A stretch of 64,000 bases of DNA from Polyangiaceae bacterium (GTDB lineage: Bacteria; Myxococcota_A; Polyangia; Polyangiales; Polyangiaceae). The DNA lies in the NCBI GenBank assembly GCA_016715885.1, contig JADJXL010000018.1, positions 496,001 to 560,000 of the forward strand. Reading direction: 5' to 3'. Of the stretch, positions 49,706 to 58,402 are shown piece after piece. Below the pieces are notes generated by a model. The model searched no databases and was not told the DNA's origin. It saw only the letters and a list, made by a program, of their open reading frames with translations. A program made the position numbers and the translations under genes. The number at the start of each line of letters is the position of its first letter. The first letter of the stretch is position 1.

Positions 49706-50109
49706 ACTTCGTTGCAGTTTGTTTCGCCTTCGCGTGCATCCTCGCGTGTGGTTGTTCGTCCCGTGAGGCGCGTGAAGATCGCGCCGTCATGGGCGCGATC
49801 GATGTACTGCGTGACGCGTCCCCGGACGACTCGGCCAAACGCCGCACGCTCATCGACGCCCTGAAGAACCTACCTGCGACGACGCCGGCCGCGCGTGAGG
49901 CGCGCGATGCATGCGCCGAAGCGTATTTGCTGGTCGTCGAGGGCAAAGAGGCAACGCAGAAATTGAAGGCGGAGATGGAGCGCCTTGGCGCGGCTCCTCC
50001 GAACGCCGTGGCTGATCTCTTGGCGGCCGAGGACAAGATCAAGAAGAGCGAGCCGGCGATGCGAGCTTGTCAGAAGGCAGCCATCGAGCTTGCCACCAAA
50101 CGCCATTGA
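49702..50109 (+). CDS. Small helical lipoprotein
   Basis: The protein is about 135 residues from a TTG at 49702 that overlaps the preceding TGA. The signal peptide ends in LACGC with a Cys suited to lipidation, followed by a charged helical body (AREARDACAEAYLLVVEGKE, ATQKLKAEMERLGAAPPNAV). Start choice rests on the overlap only. It is likely co-transcribed with the zinc-ribbon membrane gene. Function unknown. Confidence 0.65.
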   Translation: MNFVAVCFAFACILACGCSSREAREDRAVMGAIDVLRDASPDDSAKRRTLIDALKNLPATTPAAREARDACAEAYLLVVEGKEATQKLKAEMERLGAAPPNAVADLLAAEDKIKKSEPAMRACQKAAIELATKRH

Positions 50110-50213
50110 TGGGTGCGGCGGGTCGAACTTGGGACGGGTCGACCCAGGAAAACGCAAACGTGCTTACGGGGGTCTACGGAAGCGCGTGACGTCGTGCTAA
50201 AGAGCGACTCCGT

Positions 50214-51863
50214 ATGTTCGACACGCTTACCCGAGGTTTCCGCCAGGCTCGCAACCGACTTGCGGGTCTCACCGAGCTCACCGAATCCAACATCGACACC
50301 GCTCTGCGCGAAGTGCGGCTGAGCTTGCTCGAAGCGGACGTCGAGCTCGGCGTCGTCAAAGCGTTTCTGAGCCGCGTCAAAGAGAAGGCCATCGGCCGCA
50401 CCGTCGAAGCACGCGTCAAGCACGAAGGCGCGACGCACCAAGTTTCGGCGAGCGACCACTTCGTGAAGATTTGTCACGACGAACTCGAAGCCATGATGCG
50501 TCACGATGGCGAGACCATCTCGTGGGCGTCGGGCAGGCCGACGGGCATCATGATGGTCGGTTTGCAGGGCTCTGGAAAAACGACCAGTTGCGCAAAGCTC
50601 GCCAAGTTCGTCACGAGCAAGGGCAAGAAGCCGCTGCTCGTTGCCGCAGACATGCAGCGGCCCGCCGCCGTCGAGCAGCTCAAGGTGCTCGGTAACTCGA
50701 TCAAAATTCCCGTCTTCAACATCGCGGGCAAGTCGCCGATCGACATCTGCACCGCTGCCGAAGCCGAAGCGAAGAAGCTCGGGCGCGACGTCATCATCTA
50801 CGACACAGCAGGCCGCTTGGCGATCGACGAGAAGCTCATGCAGGAGCTCGATCAGATCAAGTCGCGTGTGGCGCCCGAGAACATCTACCTCGTCGTTGAC
50901 GCGATGATTGGTCAAGACTCGGTGAAGACGGCGCGAGCGTTTCACGAGCGGCTTGGCATCAGCGGCGTGGTGCTCACGAAGCTCGATGGTGATGCGCGTG
51001 GTGGTGCAGCGATCAGCATCAAGGAAGTCACGGGCGCGCCCATTCTGTTCACCGGCATCGGCGAAACGACGGACAAGTTCGAGGAGTTCCGCGCCGAAGG
51101 CATGGCGAGCCGCATCCTCGGCATGGGTGACGTCGTCGGCCTGATGCAAGACTTCGAGGGCGTCATCGATCAGAAGAAGGCCGAAAAGGACGCCGAACGG
51201 CTCCTGCAAGGCGACTTCACGTTGGAAGACTTCCTCGAGCAAGTTCGCATGATCCAGAAGATGGGATCGCTGAAGGATCTCGTGGACAAACTCCCGCTCG
51301 GCAACTTCTTCCCCGGGGGTTTGCCCAAGGACGTCAATCTGGACGATCGGGAGCTCGTGCGTATCGAGGCGATGATTCAATCGATGACGCGCCAGGAAAA
51401 AAGCGACCCCTACGCGCTGATTCGCGAGCCCAAGCGAGCCGAGCGCATTGCGAAGGGGTCGGGCACGACTGCCGAGGCTGTTTCCGAGCTCGTGCAGAAG
51501 TTCGTCTTCATGAAGCAAATGATGGGGAACCTCGGCCAAAACATGGGCATGATGGGCAAGATCCCCGGAATGAAGCAATTGGCGCAAATGAAGAACATGC
51601 GTCAAGCGATGGCGGGCATGGGCGGTGGAATGCCTGGTATGCCCGGTATGCCGGGCATGGGTGGTTTTCCCGGAATGGGAATGCCTGGGATGGGAATGCC
51701 CGGAATGGGTATGCCTGGAATGGGTATGCCTGGCATGGGAATGGGCGGCGGCGCGGATGGTCCGAGCATGACGAAGATGCGGACGCTGAGCCAAGCCGAG
51801 AAAAACGCGAAGAAGAATCAGCGCAAGCGCGAACGCGATGCGCGCAAGAAGGGTCGGAAGTAG
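50214..51863 (+). CDS. ffh: Signal recognition particle protein Ffh (SRP54)
   Basis: This 549-residue SRP GTPase targets nascent membrane proteins. The N domain (about 1-90) is followed by the G domain with MVGLQGSGKTTSCAKLAKF, DTAGRLAIDEKLM and TKLDGDARGGAA. The Met-rich M domain (about 325-445) includes FFPGGLPKDVNLDDRELVRI. Beyond it is an unusual tail (about 460-515) of repeated Met-Pro-Gly-Met units, then a Lys/Arg-rich end (KKNQRKRERDARKKGRK). The tail makes it longer than the usual 450 residues. The 104 bases upstream show no 4.5S RNA gene. Confidence 0.96.
   Translation: MFDTLTRGFRQARNRLAGLTELTESNIDTALREVRLSLLEADVELGVVKAFLSRVKEKAIGRTVEARVKHEGATHQVSASDHFVKICHDELEAMMRHDGETISWASGRPTGIMMVGLQGSGKTTSCAKLAKFVTSKGKKPLLVAADMQRPAAVEQLKVLGNSIKIPVFNIAGKSPIDICTAAEAEAKKLGRDVIIYDTAGRLAIDEKLMQELDQIKSRVAPENIYLVVDAMIGQDSVKTARAFHERLGISGVVLTKLDGDARGGAAISIKEVTGAPILFTGIGETTDKFEEFRAEGMASRILGMGDVVGLMQDFEGVIDQKKAEKDAERLLQGDFTLEDFLEQVRMIQKMGSLKDLVDKLPLGNFFPGGLPKDVNLDDRELVRIEAMIQSMTRQEKSDPYALIREPKRAERIAKGSGTTAEAVSELVQKFVFMKQMMGNLGQNMGMMGKIPGMKQLAQMKNMRQAMAGMGGGMPGMPGMPGMGGFPGMGMPGMGMPGMGMPGMGMPGMGMGGGADGPSMTKMRTLSQAEKNAKKNQRKRERDARKKGRK
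51611..51755 (+). repeat. Tandem repeat encoding the Met-Pro-Gly tail of Ffh
   Basis: Repeated 15-base units of the type GGAATGCCTGGNATG encode at least nine P-G-M or P-G-M-G steps in the C-terminal tail of Ffh. Third-base variation between units shows they are not fresh duplications, so the peptide may be maintained. Confidence 0.75.
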
Positions 51864-51885
51864 TTTTTCTTGGAAGATTGACGTG

Positions 51886-52701
51886 ATGTTGCGCCCCATT
51901 GCCTTGGCTGTGCTCGTCGTTGGCGTTGGGGCGTGTAGGGCGGGCGAGCGCGCGGACGACAAAAAACCTCGACCGGTGCCCAATTCCGCGGCCGTGCCGG
52001 ACAATCGGCGCGTCATCAAAGAAATGGTCGTGCCGACGCTGCCGGCGGGGCAAACCATTACGATTGACGGTAAGCTCGACGAGGGCGCTTGGCAGCAAGC
52101 GGCATCTTCTGGGGAATTCGTCGATGTCGGCACGGGCGTGACAAACCCGCGTTTGCCCGTACAGGGCAGCGTGCGTCTGCTTTGGGACGACACGTATTTT
52201 TACGTCGCATTCGACGTGAAAGACGCGAGCATTCGAGGCGGATTTCCCGCGGATGCGAAGGACCCGCATTTGTGGGAGCGCGACACGGTCGAAATCATGA
52301 TCGATCCCGACGGGGATGGGGACAACAAGGATTATTACGAAATCCAAATTGGCCCCCAAAACCTCGTTTTCGATTCGCAATTCGATAATTACAACCAGCC
52401 TCGGGGCGGCCCCAATGGTCCGTTCGGGCACCAAGACTGGAGCGCGGCGCTCGAAAGTGCCGTCGTCTTGAACGGGAAAATCGATGATGACGTCGAAAAA
52501 GACGAGGGATACGTCGTCGAGGCCAAGATTCCGTGGTCATCGTTTACGAAGGCGAGCAAAGTGCCTCCGGAATCTGGCAGCTTTTGGCGTATGAACTTCT
52601 ATGCCATGCAAAACAATGGCGGCGTGGCTTGGTCGCCCATTTTGGGAATGGGCAATTTTCACAAGGCTGCCCGGTTTGGCCGGGTCAAATGGCAGCGTTA
52701 A
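51886..52701 (+). CDS. Lipoprotein with CBM9/DOMON-like carbohydrate-binding domain
   Basis: The protein is about 271 residues from the ATG at 51886 (MLRPIALAVLVVGVGACRAG, lipobox VGAC). The mature part is one CBM9-like beta sandwich: ITIDGKLDEGAWQQAASSGE, VRLLWDDTYFYVAFDVKD, DTVEIMIDPDGDGDNKDYY, VVEAKIPWSSF and SFWRMNFYAMQNNGG. This family binds sugars or haem-like ligands on secreted proteins. Its stop overlaps that of the convergent lipoprotein gene through TTAA. Confidence 0.82.
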   Translation: MLRPIALAVLVVGVGACRAGERADDKKPRPVPNSAAVPDNRRVIKEMVVPTLPAGQTITIDGKLDEGAWQQAASSGEFVDVGTGVTNPRLPVQGSVRLLWDDTYFYVAFDVKDASIRGGFPADAKDPHLWERDTVEIMIDPDGDGDNKDYYEIQIGPQNLVFDSQFDNYNQPRGGPNGPFGHQDWSAALESAVVLNGKIDDDVEKDEGYVVEAKIPWSSFTKASKVPPESGSFWRMNFYAMQNNGGVAWSPILGMGNFHKAARFGRVKWQR

Positions 52702-53195
52702 TCAGCCTCGTCCACCGCATCGTTCGGCTCTGACGATTCCAATCTGTCGTATGCCGTCAGCAATGACGAAACGGGGAAATCCGTATCGATGAACGTCTCC
52801 GTGCCCCGCGCGATCTGGAATGGCCGAAGCGGCAATGTCGTGCTCACCCGTTCTCCGTCTGTCCCGATGAGCCAAGCGTCACCGGTATAAGACCCTTCGG
52901 CCAGCGTTACCGACATTTGCATTTCTTCGCAAGGCTGGAATGCCCGCGCAACCAAACGCCCGGCTTGATCTCGAATGACGAGTTGCATCCGATCGGCGCC
53001 GTACGTCACGCAGAACCGCGAATCGAATTGACCTCCAATCGACCATTGTTGCGTGAGCGTTCCAGTCGCTACGGTCGGCGGTCCACCCGGTCTCGTAACG
53101 TCCAAGGCGGCATCGAGGGAACATCCCGAGGCGGCCGTGCCGAGGGCAAACAGGGCCGCGCCCAGGAAAAACCAATTCGTGTTCGAAGAACGCAT
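52698..53195 (-). CDS. Lipoprotein of unknown function
   Basis: The protein is about 165 residues from the ATG at 53195 with GGAGGAG upstream. The signal peptide ends in AASGC. The mature region is beta-rich with one Cys pair (RFCVTYGADRMQLVIRD, QPCEEMQMSVTLAEGSYTGD), consistent with a small beta-sandwich. It is downstream of another lipoprotein on the same strand, 35 bases apart, so both may form one unit. No family recognised. Confidence 0.72.
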   Translation of the reverse strand: MRSSNTNWFFLGAALFALGTAASGCSLDAALDVTRPGGPPTVATGTLTQQWSIGGQFDSRFCVTYGADRMQLVIRDQAGRLVARAFQPCEEMQMSVTLAEGSYTGDAWLIGTDGERVSTTLPLRPFQIARGTETFIDTDFPVSSLLTAYDRLESSEPNDAVDEAD

Positions 53196-53230
53196 GGGTC
53201 TCCTCCTTCGCTGCAGCAATCAGCGCTGCA

Positions 53231-53665
53231 TTATTCAGGACGATATTCGCGGTGAAGCTCGCGAGGTTGTGTAGGTTGCTGCGGCGGAGGGGGATAACCG
53301 TAATACACGTCCGGCGGCCGGGCTGCAGGTGGCGCCATTTGCACGCGCGTCCGGTATTCCACGAGTGGACGGGGTTCTTCCAGGAACATGACCCAACCAT
53401 CTTGCGTCGGGTAATACCAGGTTCCATCGACGAGGTACGCATAGCGATCGCGGTAATACGCGCGCGGGTATGCTTCGATCGCCATGGGCACTGCATCGAC
53501 GGGGGCCACCGCGTATCCTCCCACCGTGGGCCTCATTCTCACCGATGCGCTACATCCAGCCGCGGCCGTCAATGAAATGGCAAGCAGTATCCAAAACATT
53601 GCCGAGCGACTGGTTCGCGACGTCGCAATTCCGTCCGGGGTATTGTCGTTGCTTCTGATCCGCAC
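53231..53665 (-). CDS. Tyr/Pro-rich lipoprotein
   Basis: The protein is about 144 residues from a GTG at 53665, preceded by GAGAGGTG. A long n-region is followed by a hydrophobic core and AAAGC lipobox (about residue 38). The mature part is rich in Tyr, Pro and Arg (AIEAYPRAYYRDRYAYLVDG, TWYYPTQDGWVMFLEEPRP, VYYGYPPPPQQPTQP). Similar short proteins are common in myxobacterial envelopes; function unknown. Confidence 0.7.
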   Translation of the reverse strand: MRIRSNDNTPDGIATSRTSRSAMFWILLAISLTAAAGCSASVRMRPTVGGYAVAPVDAVPMAIEAYPRAYYRDRYAYLVDGTWYYPTQDGWVMFLEEPRPLVEYRTRVQMAPPAARPPDVYYGYPPPPQQPTQPRELHREYRPE

Positions 53666-53767
53666 AGGTCACCTCTCGTGTGTTTCGGACAGCAACCGAG
53701 GTGCCATGGTGAAGCGTACGTGCACAACCATTTGACTCTTGGCGCACTGGACACTACGAGAGCGCGC

Positions 53768-54823
53768 GTGTCCATCGGGCCTAAGACCGTTTCGATACTG
53801 GGCGTGAGCGGTTACGCTGGCAGCGAGCTCGTGCCGCTACTCGATCACCCGAAATTCTACCTGATCGGCGCTGCGTCTGATCGGTGGCAAGGCACGTGTC
53901 TCGGCGAGTACCTCCGGCTTCCGGGGCGCCTGAGTCGCATGGTCGTGTCGCCGATGGCCGATGCCATGAAGCTCGCAAAAGACAGCGAAATCGTGGTGCT
54001 CGCAACGCCCGCGGAAGTATCCATGCAGCTCGTGCCGAAGCTCGTGGAGACGGGCGTGCGCGTCGTGGATTTGTCGGGTGCGTTTCGCTTGACGAACCTA
54101 GAGGATTATCCGCGGTTCTACAAATTCGATCATACGGCGCCGGAGTATTGCGCGGAGGCGCATTACGGATTGCCCGAAGTGCGTGACGCGTCGAGCGATC
54201 CGAGCGGCATTACATCCGCGCGCGTCGTGGCCAATCCTGGTTGTTATGCGACGGCGGCCATCGTGGCGCTGGCGCCGCTCTTGCGTGCGGGAATCATCGA
54301 ACGTGATGGGATTTTCTTGGATGGCAAAAGTGGAGTATCCGGGGCGGGGCGGAAAGCCGAAGAGCGATATTCGTTCATGGAAGTGGACGAAAACGTTTCG
54401 CCTTATCGCGTGGGGGATCATCAGCACACGCCTGAAATCGAGCAAGCGTTGTCACGCGTGGCAAAGGCGCCCGTGCACGTGACGTTCGTGCCGCATTTGC
54501 TGCCGGTCAAACGAGGTCTCATGGTGACGGCGTATGCTCGGCTTTCTCGCGACGTGTCGCAGGCCGACGTCGAAGCGCTCTATCGTCGCGATTATCGCTA
54601 TGCGGAGGGTCTCGTGGATGTGACGGAGCCCGGCAATGTGACGCTTACGCGCGTCGCGTATACGCCGCTCGCGAATGTGGGGGTACGCGTGCTTCCCGAG
54701 CGATCGGCCGTGGTGGTCGTATCGGCTCTCGACAACTTGCTCAAAGGCGCAGCGTCGCAAGCAATGCAAAACCTTTGCGCGATGATTGGTGTTTCGTCAG
54801 GTTTTCTTCGAGGTTGCACGTGA
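53768..54823 (+). CDS. argC: N-acetyl-gamma-glutamyl-phosphate reductase
   Basis: The protein is about 351 residues from the GTG at 53768 (MSIGPKTVSILGVSGYAGSE). The NADP loop GVSGYAGSEL, the catalytic Cys in VVANPGCYATAAIVALAP (about 155) and FVPHLLPVKRGLMVTAY identify it. It performs the third step of ornithine/arginine synthesis. It overlaps the argJ-argB fusion by GTGA (54820-54823), so argC-argJB are translated together. Confidence 0.95.
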   Translation: MSIGPKTVSILGVSGYAGSELVPLLDHPKFYLIGAASDRWQGTCLGEYLRLPGRLSRMVVSPMADAMKLAKDSEIVVLATPAEVSMQLVPKLVETGVRVVDLSGAFRLTNLEDYPRFYKFDHTAPEYCAEAHYGLPEVRDASSDPSGITSARVVANPGCYATAAIVALAPLLRAGIIERDGIFLDGKSGVSGAGRKAEERYSFMEVDENVSPYRVGDHQHTPEIEQALSRVAKAPVHVTFVPHLLPVKRGLMVTAYARLSRDVSQADVEALYRRDYRYAEGLVDVTEPGNVTLTRVAYTPLANVGVRVLPERSAVVVVSALDNLLKGAASQAMQNLCAMIGVSSGFLRGCT

Positions 54824-56943
54824 AAATACCGAATGGTTTTACCTTCGCCGGCGGATCGGCTGGTATCAAAGTCAAACGACCCGACCTGGCGCTCGTGCTT
54901 TCGGAGCTTCCGGCGAACGCGGCTGGCTGTTTTACTCGGTCCAAGTCTCGAGCGGCGTGCGTCGATTGGAATGCGGCTCGGCTGCCTCGAAAAGACGCGC
55001 GCGTCATCATCGCCAACAGCGGCAATGCGAATTGTTTGGCGGGCGATGAGGGGGTCCTCGCGAACGAGCGTATGGCGACGGCGGTCGCGCAAGTACTTGG
55101 TGTACCAACGGATGCCGTGTTGACGTGTTCGACGGGCGTGATTGGAATTCCTCTGCCCGCGGCGAAAGTAGAAGCGGCACTACCATCGCTTCTCGGGCGC
55201 CTTGGAACGGATCCGTCGGCTGCGGCGGAGGCAATTCTCACGACCGATACGACGACGAAAATGGCGTCGCGCGAGATTTTCTTGGGTGGAGATCGCGTGC
55301 GTATTGCGGCGATTGCCAAGGGATCCGGGATGATTCATCCCAACATGGCGACGATGCTCGCGTTCATCGTGACCGATGCGGCGATCGAAATCAGCGTGCT
55401 CGATGCAATGCTTCGCGCGGCCGTCGACGAGACGTTCAACATGGTGAGCGTCGATCGAGATACGTCGACGAACGATCAGGTGCTCATGCTCGCGAATGGA
55501 ATGGCCGAAAACGATCCGATTACGGAGCGTGGTACGCCGGACGCGGTGCATTTCAACGCAGCATTGATCGACGTGTGCAAGGAGCTGGCGCGAGCGATTG
55601 CGGGCGATGGTGAAGGTGCACAACACTTGGTGACCGTGACGGTGCGCGGGGCGGAAGACATGGCGACGGCGCGAGCACTCGCGCGGGCGGTCACGGAATC
55701 GAACTTGACCAAGGCAGCGTTTTTCGGGACAGACCCGAATTGGGGACGCATTCTGGCGGCGATTGGTGCGCGCGCGTCGGAACAACACATTCGATTCGAT
55801 CCGGCGCAAACGTCGGTGAGCCTGCAGCATGTTTGCGTCTTCTCCGAAGGCAAACCACGGCAATTCGATGCGGACGCGTTGCGGGCGCTTTTGCGCGGCG
55901 AAGAAGTCTTCGTCGAGGTCACGATAGGGACGGGCATTGGGCATGCGACGGCGTGGGGATGCGATTTGTCGTACGACTACGTGCGCATCAATGCCGATTA
56001 CGCGGCGGTCCTCGTCGATACGCCCGACGGTCCGGTTCGTCGCGACGGACGTTTGGAGAACAAAACGCCCGAGCTCAAGGCGGATACGCTCGTGCAGGCA
56101 TTGCGTTACATCGAGCGATTCGCGGGAACGCGTGCCGTCATCAAGTATGGTGGTGCGGCGATGGTGCGGCCCGATTTGAAAGATCGGTTCGCCGAAGATG
56201 TGCGGCTGCTTCAAGCAGTGGGTTTGTCGCCGATCATCGTGCATGGTGGCGGGCCAGAAATTTCGCGGACGCTCGAACAAATGGGTCAATCGAGTGAATT
56301 CGTCGATGGTTTGCGCATCACCGACGCGGCGAGTCTCCGCGTGGTCGAAATGGTCTTGACGGGGCAAATCAACAAAGAGGTCGTGGCGTCGTTGTCGCGC
56401 GCCGGAGGAAAAGCCGTCGGTTTGTCCGGGAAAGACGGCGGGCTGATTCAGGCGCGCAAATGGCATGCGCCTTCGGGCAAAGACATGGGGTACGTGGGCG
56501 AAGTATCGAGCGTCGACATCGAAGTGGTCGAGCTTCTTTTGGGCAAAGGCTACATTCCCGTCATATCTCCGATTGGTTTGGGCAAAGACGGGCTCACGTA
56601 CAACATCAACGCGGACACCGTGGCGGCCGAAATTGCCATTGCATGCGGTGCTCGAAAGCTCATCTTCTTGACGGATGTCGCAGGCATTCTTTCAAACGGC
56701 CTGCTCATTTCGGAATTGAGCGCCGAAGAGCTGGAGCTGCGCATGAAAGACGGCACCGTGACGGGCGGGATGCTGCCCAAAGCAGCCGCCATTCTGCGTG
56801 CGCTGGAGGGCGGAGTGGAAACGGTGCACATCATCGATGGGCGCATTCCGCACAATGTCGTGGCGGAGCTCTTCACGTCTCGAGGCGTCGGGACGATGAT
56901 TCGTGCGGGTGCGCCGAAAGAAGGCGGCGAGGTCCCGACCTGA
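54820..56943 (+). CDS. argJB: ArgJ-ArgB fusion: glutamate/ornithine N-acetyltransferase and N-acetylglutamate kinase
   Basis: This is one uninterrupted frame of about 707 residues from the GTG at 54820. Residues 1 to about 400 are ArgJ: VIIANSGNANCLAGDEG, the autoprocessing site in SGMIHPNMATMLAF, TDPNWGRILAAIGA and the classical end CDLSYDYVRINADY. After a linker of about 25 residues, ArgB follows: TRAVIKYGGAAM, IIVHGGGPEIS, GLRITDAASLRVVEMVLTGQ, YNINADTVAAEIA and DGTVTGGMLPKAAAI. After ArgJ self-cleavage at Ala-Thr the kinase would stay attached to the beta chain. The fusion joins two steps of the cyclic arginine pathway. Confidence 0.93.
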   Translation: MKIPNGFTFAGGSAGIKVKRPDLALVLSELPANAAGCFTRSKSRAACVDWNAARLPRKDARVIIANSGNANCLAGDEGVLANERMATAVAQVLGVPTDAVLTCSTGVIGIPLPAAKVEAALPSLLGRLGTDPSAAAEAILTTDTTTKMASREIFLGGDRVRIAAIAKGSGMIHPNMATMLAFIVTDAAIEISVLDAMLRAAVDETFNMVSVDRDTSTNDQVLMLANGMAENDPITERGTPDAVHFNAALIDVCKELARAIAGDGEGAQHLVTVTVRGAEDMATARALARAVTESNLTKAAFFGTDPNWGRILAAIGARASEQHIRFDPAQTSVSLQHVCVFSEGKPRQFDADALRALLRGEEVFVEVTIGTGIGHATAWGCDLSYDYVRINADYAAVLVDTPDGPVRRDGRLENKTPELKADTLVQALRYIERFAGTRAVIKYGGAAMVRPDLKDRFAEDVRLLQAVGLSPIIVHGGGPEISRTLEQMGQSSEFVDGLRITDAASLRVVEMVLTGQINKEVVASLSRAGGKAVGLSGKDGGLIQARKWHAPSGKDMGYVGEVSSVDIEVVELLLGKGYIPVISPIGLGKDGLTYNINADTVAAEIAIACGARKLIFLTDVAGILSNGLLISELSAEELELRMKDGTVTGGMLPKAAAILRALEGGVETVHIIDGRIPHNVVAELFTSRGVGTMIRAGAPKEGGEVPT

Positions 56944-58187
56944 TGCATGCGAATCCCGCGTTCGACGCCGACGTCGTGATTGTCGGCGGAGGGCCAGCGG
57001 GATTGTCCACGGCGCTCTTTTTGACGAACGCCGCGCCGCATTTGCGCGATCGCATTCTCGTTGTCGAACGCGCCACGTATCCGCGTGACAAAATATGCGC
57101 GGGGGCCATCGGCGCGCGAGCCGATCGGCTGCTCGCATCGATTGGCGTAACCATCGACGTTCCTCACGTTCCCATTCGAGGTTTGTCCGTGCGAGCCCAC
57201 GGGAAAACGTTTTGCGTGCGCCGCGATGGTCCGGTCATTGGCCGAGTGGTTCGACGGATCGAATTCGATCACGCATTTGCTGAAGCGGTCAAGGCGCGAG
57301 GCGTGAGGATTCGTGATGGCGTCAAAGTGGAAAATGTCGTCGCGGGTGCCGCCTCGGTGCTGCTCACGACGTCGATTGGCGAGATTCGCACACGTGTCGT
57401 CGTAGGTGCGGACGGCGTGGGGAGCATCGTTCGTCGCGCGACCGGATTTGCGCGGGGCGTGTTCATGGCGCAGGCCATGGAAGTCGATACGTCATTTGCA
57501 TCGATGGACGAATCGCGCGACGTTTTGCATTTCGATTTGGAGGATCGAGGTTTGGCTGGGTACGCGTGGGATTTTCCCACGATCGTCCGCGGGGAACCGC
57601 TCGTTTGTCGCGGCATGTACGAATTGCGCGGGGAAGGCATTCCTGAAAGGCTCGAAGGCGTGCCGAATGTCGCCGAAAGGCTCGACATGCGAAATGATCG
57701 GCTTGGCGTGACTGCGTCGTGTCACGCTGTCCGTCGTTTTGCCGAGCGGGGCGTTTCGTTTTCGCAGCCGCTGGCTCGTCCGCGCGTGCTGCTCGTGGGG
57801 GAAGCCGCGGGCATCGATCCGGTGCTCGGCGAAGGCATTGCACAAGCGATTCATTATGGAGCCGTGGCGGGGCCGTACTTGACAGAATGTTTGGCGGCGA
57901 ATGAATTGTCGTTCGCTACTTGGAACGAGCGTGTACGGAAAACGCGATTGGGGCTCGATTTGGCGGTGCGATCGCGCGCGGCGCGGCACGTGTATGGCCC
58001 GGCGAGGCCGCTCGTCGAGCGCTACGTGACGAATTCGGAAGCGATCGTGACGGCGGGCATGCAATGGTTTGCCGGGGAACGCATACCGCGGCGGCGATTG
58101 GCAAAGGCGGCCGTGGACTTGGGCCGGGCAGGTCTGGCGTGGGGTTATACGGAGGGATTGGGTTTGCTGCAGGCGCGGGGGCGGTGA
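56943..58187 (+). CDS. FAD-dependent oxidoreductase, geranylgeranyl-reductase-like
   Basis: The protein is about 414 residues. The FAD motif is VVIVGGGPAGLSTALFL (about 10-26), RATYPRDKICAGAIG and VVGADGVGSIVRRATGFA are typical of the GGR/squalene-epoxidase-like group, and the second FAD motif is RVLLVGEAAGIDPVLGEGIA. It may reduce isoprenoid chains or oxidise an aromatic. Its ATG overlaps the TGA of argJB, so it is transcribed with the arginine genes, although no pathway link is apparent. Confidence 0.88.
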   Translation: MHANPAFDADVVIVGGGPAGLSTALFLTNAAPHLRDRILVVERATYPRDKICAGAIGARADRLLASIGVTIDVPHVPIRGLSVRAHGKTFCVRRDGPVIGRVVRRIEFDHAFAEAVKARGVRIRDGVKVENVVAGAASVLLTTSIGEIRTRVVVGADGVGSIVRRATGFARGVFMAQAMEVDTSFASMDESRDVLHFDLEDRGLAGYAWDFPTIVRGEPLVCRGMYELRGEGIPERLEGVPNVAERLDMRNDRLGVTASCHAVRRFAERGVSFSQPLARPRVLLVGEAAGIDPVLGEGIAQAIHYGAVAGPYLTECLAANELSFATWNERVRKTRLGLDLAVRSRAARHVYGPARPLVERYVTNSEAIVTAGMQWFAGERIPRRRLAKAAVDLGRAGLAWGYTEGLGLLQARGR

Positions 58188-58402
58188 GCTTCGAATGTAT
58201 TAGATGTTGCTCAGCGTGGGCAATTTGAGGAACGCCGTGCCTGTCGAATTGTACAGTGAAAATGGAATAACCGCGGTCTGGTCGCTCCACGAGTGCTTGC
58301 GCAGTTGTAAGATGCAGTGAGGACGAAATCTCTTCCCTTTGTCGTGCGCATCGCGTACCCTGCCGCCGCCACCCCGCCCGATTTTCGTTTCAGGAGCGAA
58401 CC

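Larger units (their letters stand above)
2790..57188. other. Dispersed over-represented octamer GGACAAAC (33 copies noted)
   Basis: First bases of copies on the plus strand: 2790, 5768, 11394, 12703, 14692, 24223, 24820, 25228, 26108, 28514, 29024, 30652, 36621, 37647, 43146, 46428, 48925, 51284. As GTTTGTCC (minus orientation): 5396, 11686, 12375, 16668, 18203, 19382, 23304, 29979, 31318, 32265, 39216, 43260, 48197, 56420, 57181. They occur in all reading frames and on both strands, mostly in genes. See the matching finding. Confidence 0.7.

Noticed and set aside
50110..50213. A 4.5S/SRP RNA gene upstream of ffh
   Set aside because: No GNRA-capped hairpin with the SRP asymmetric loop is visible in these 104 bases.
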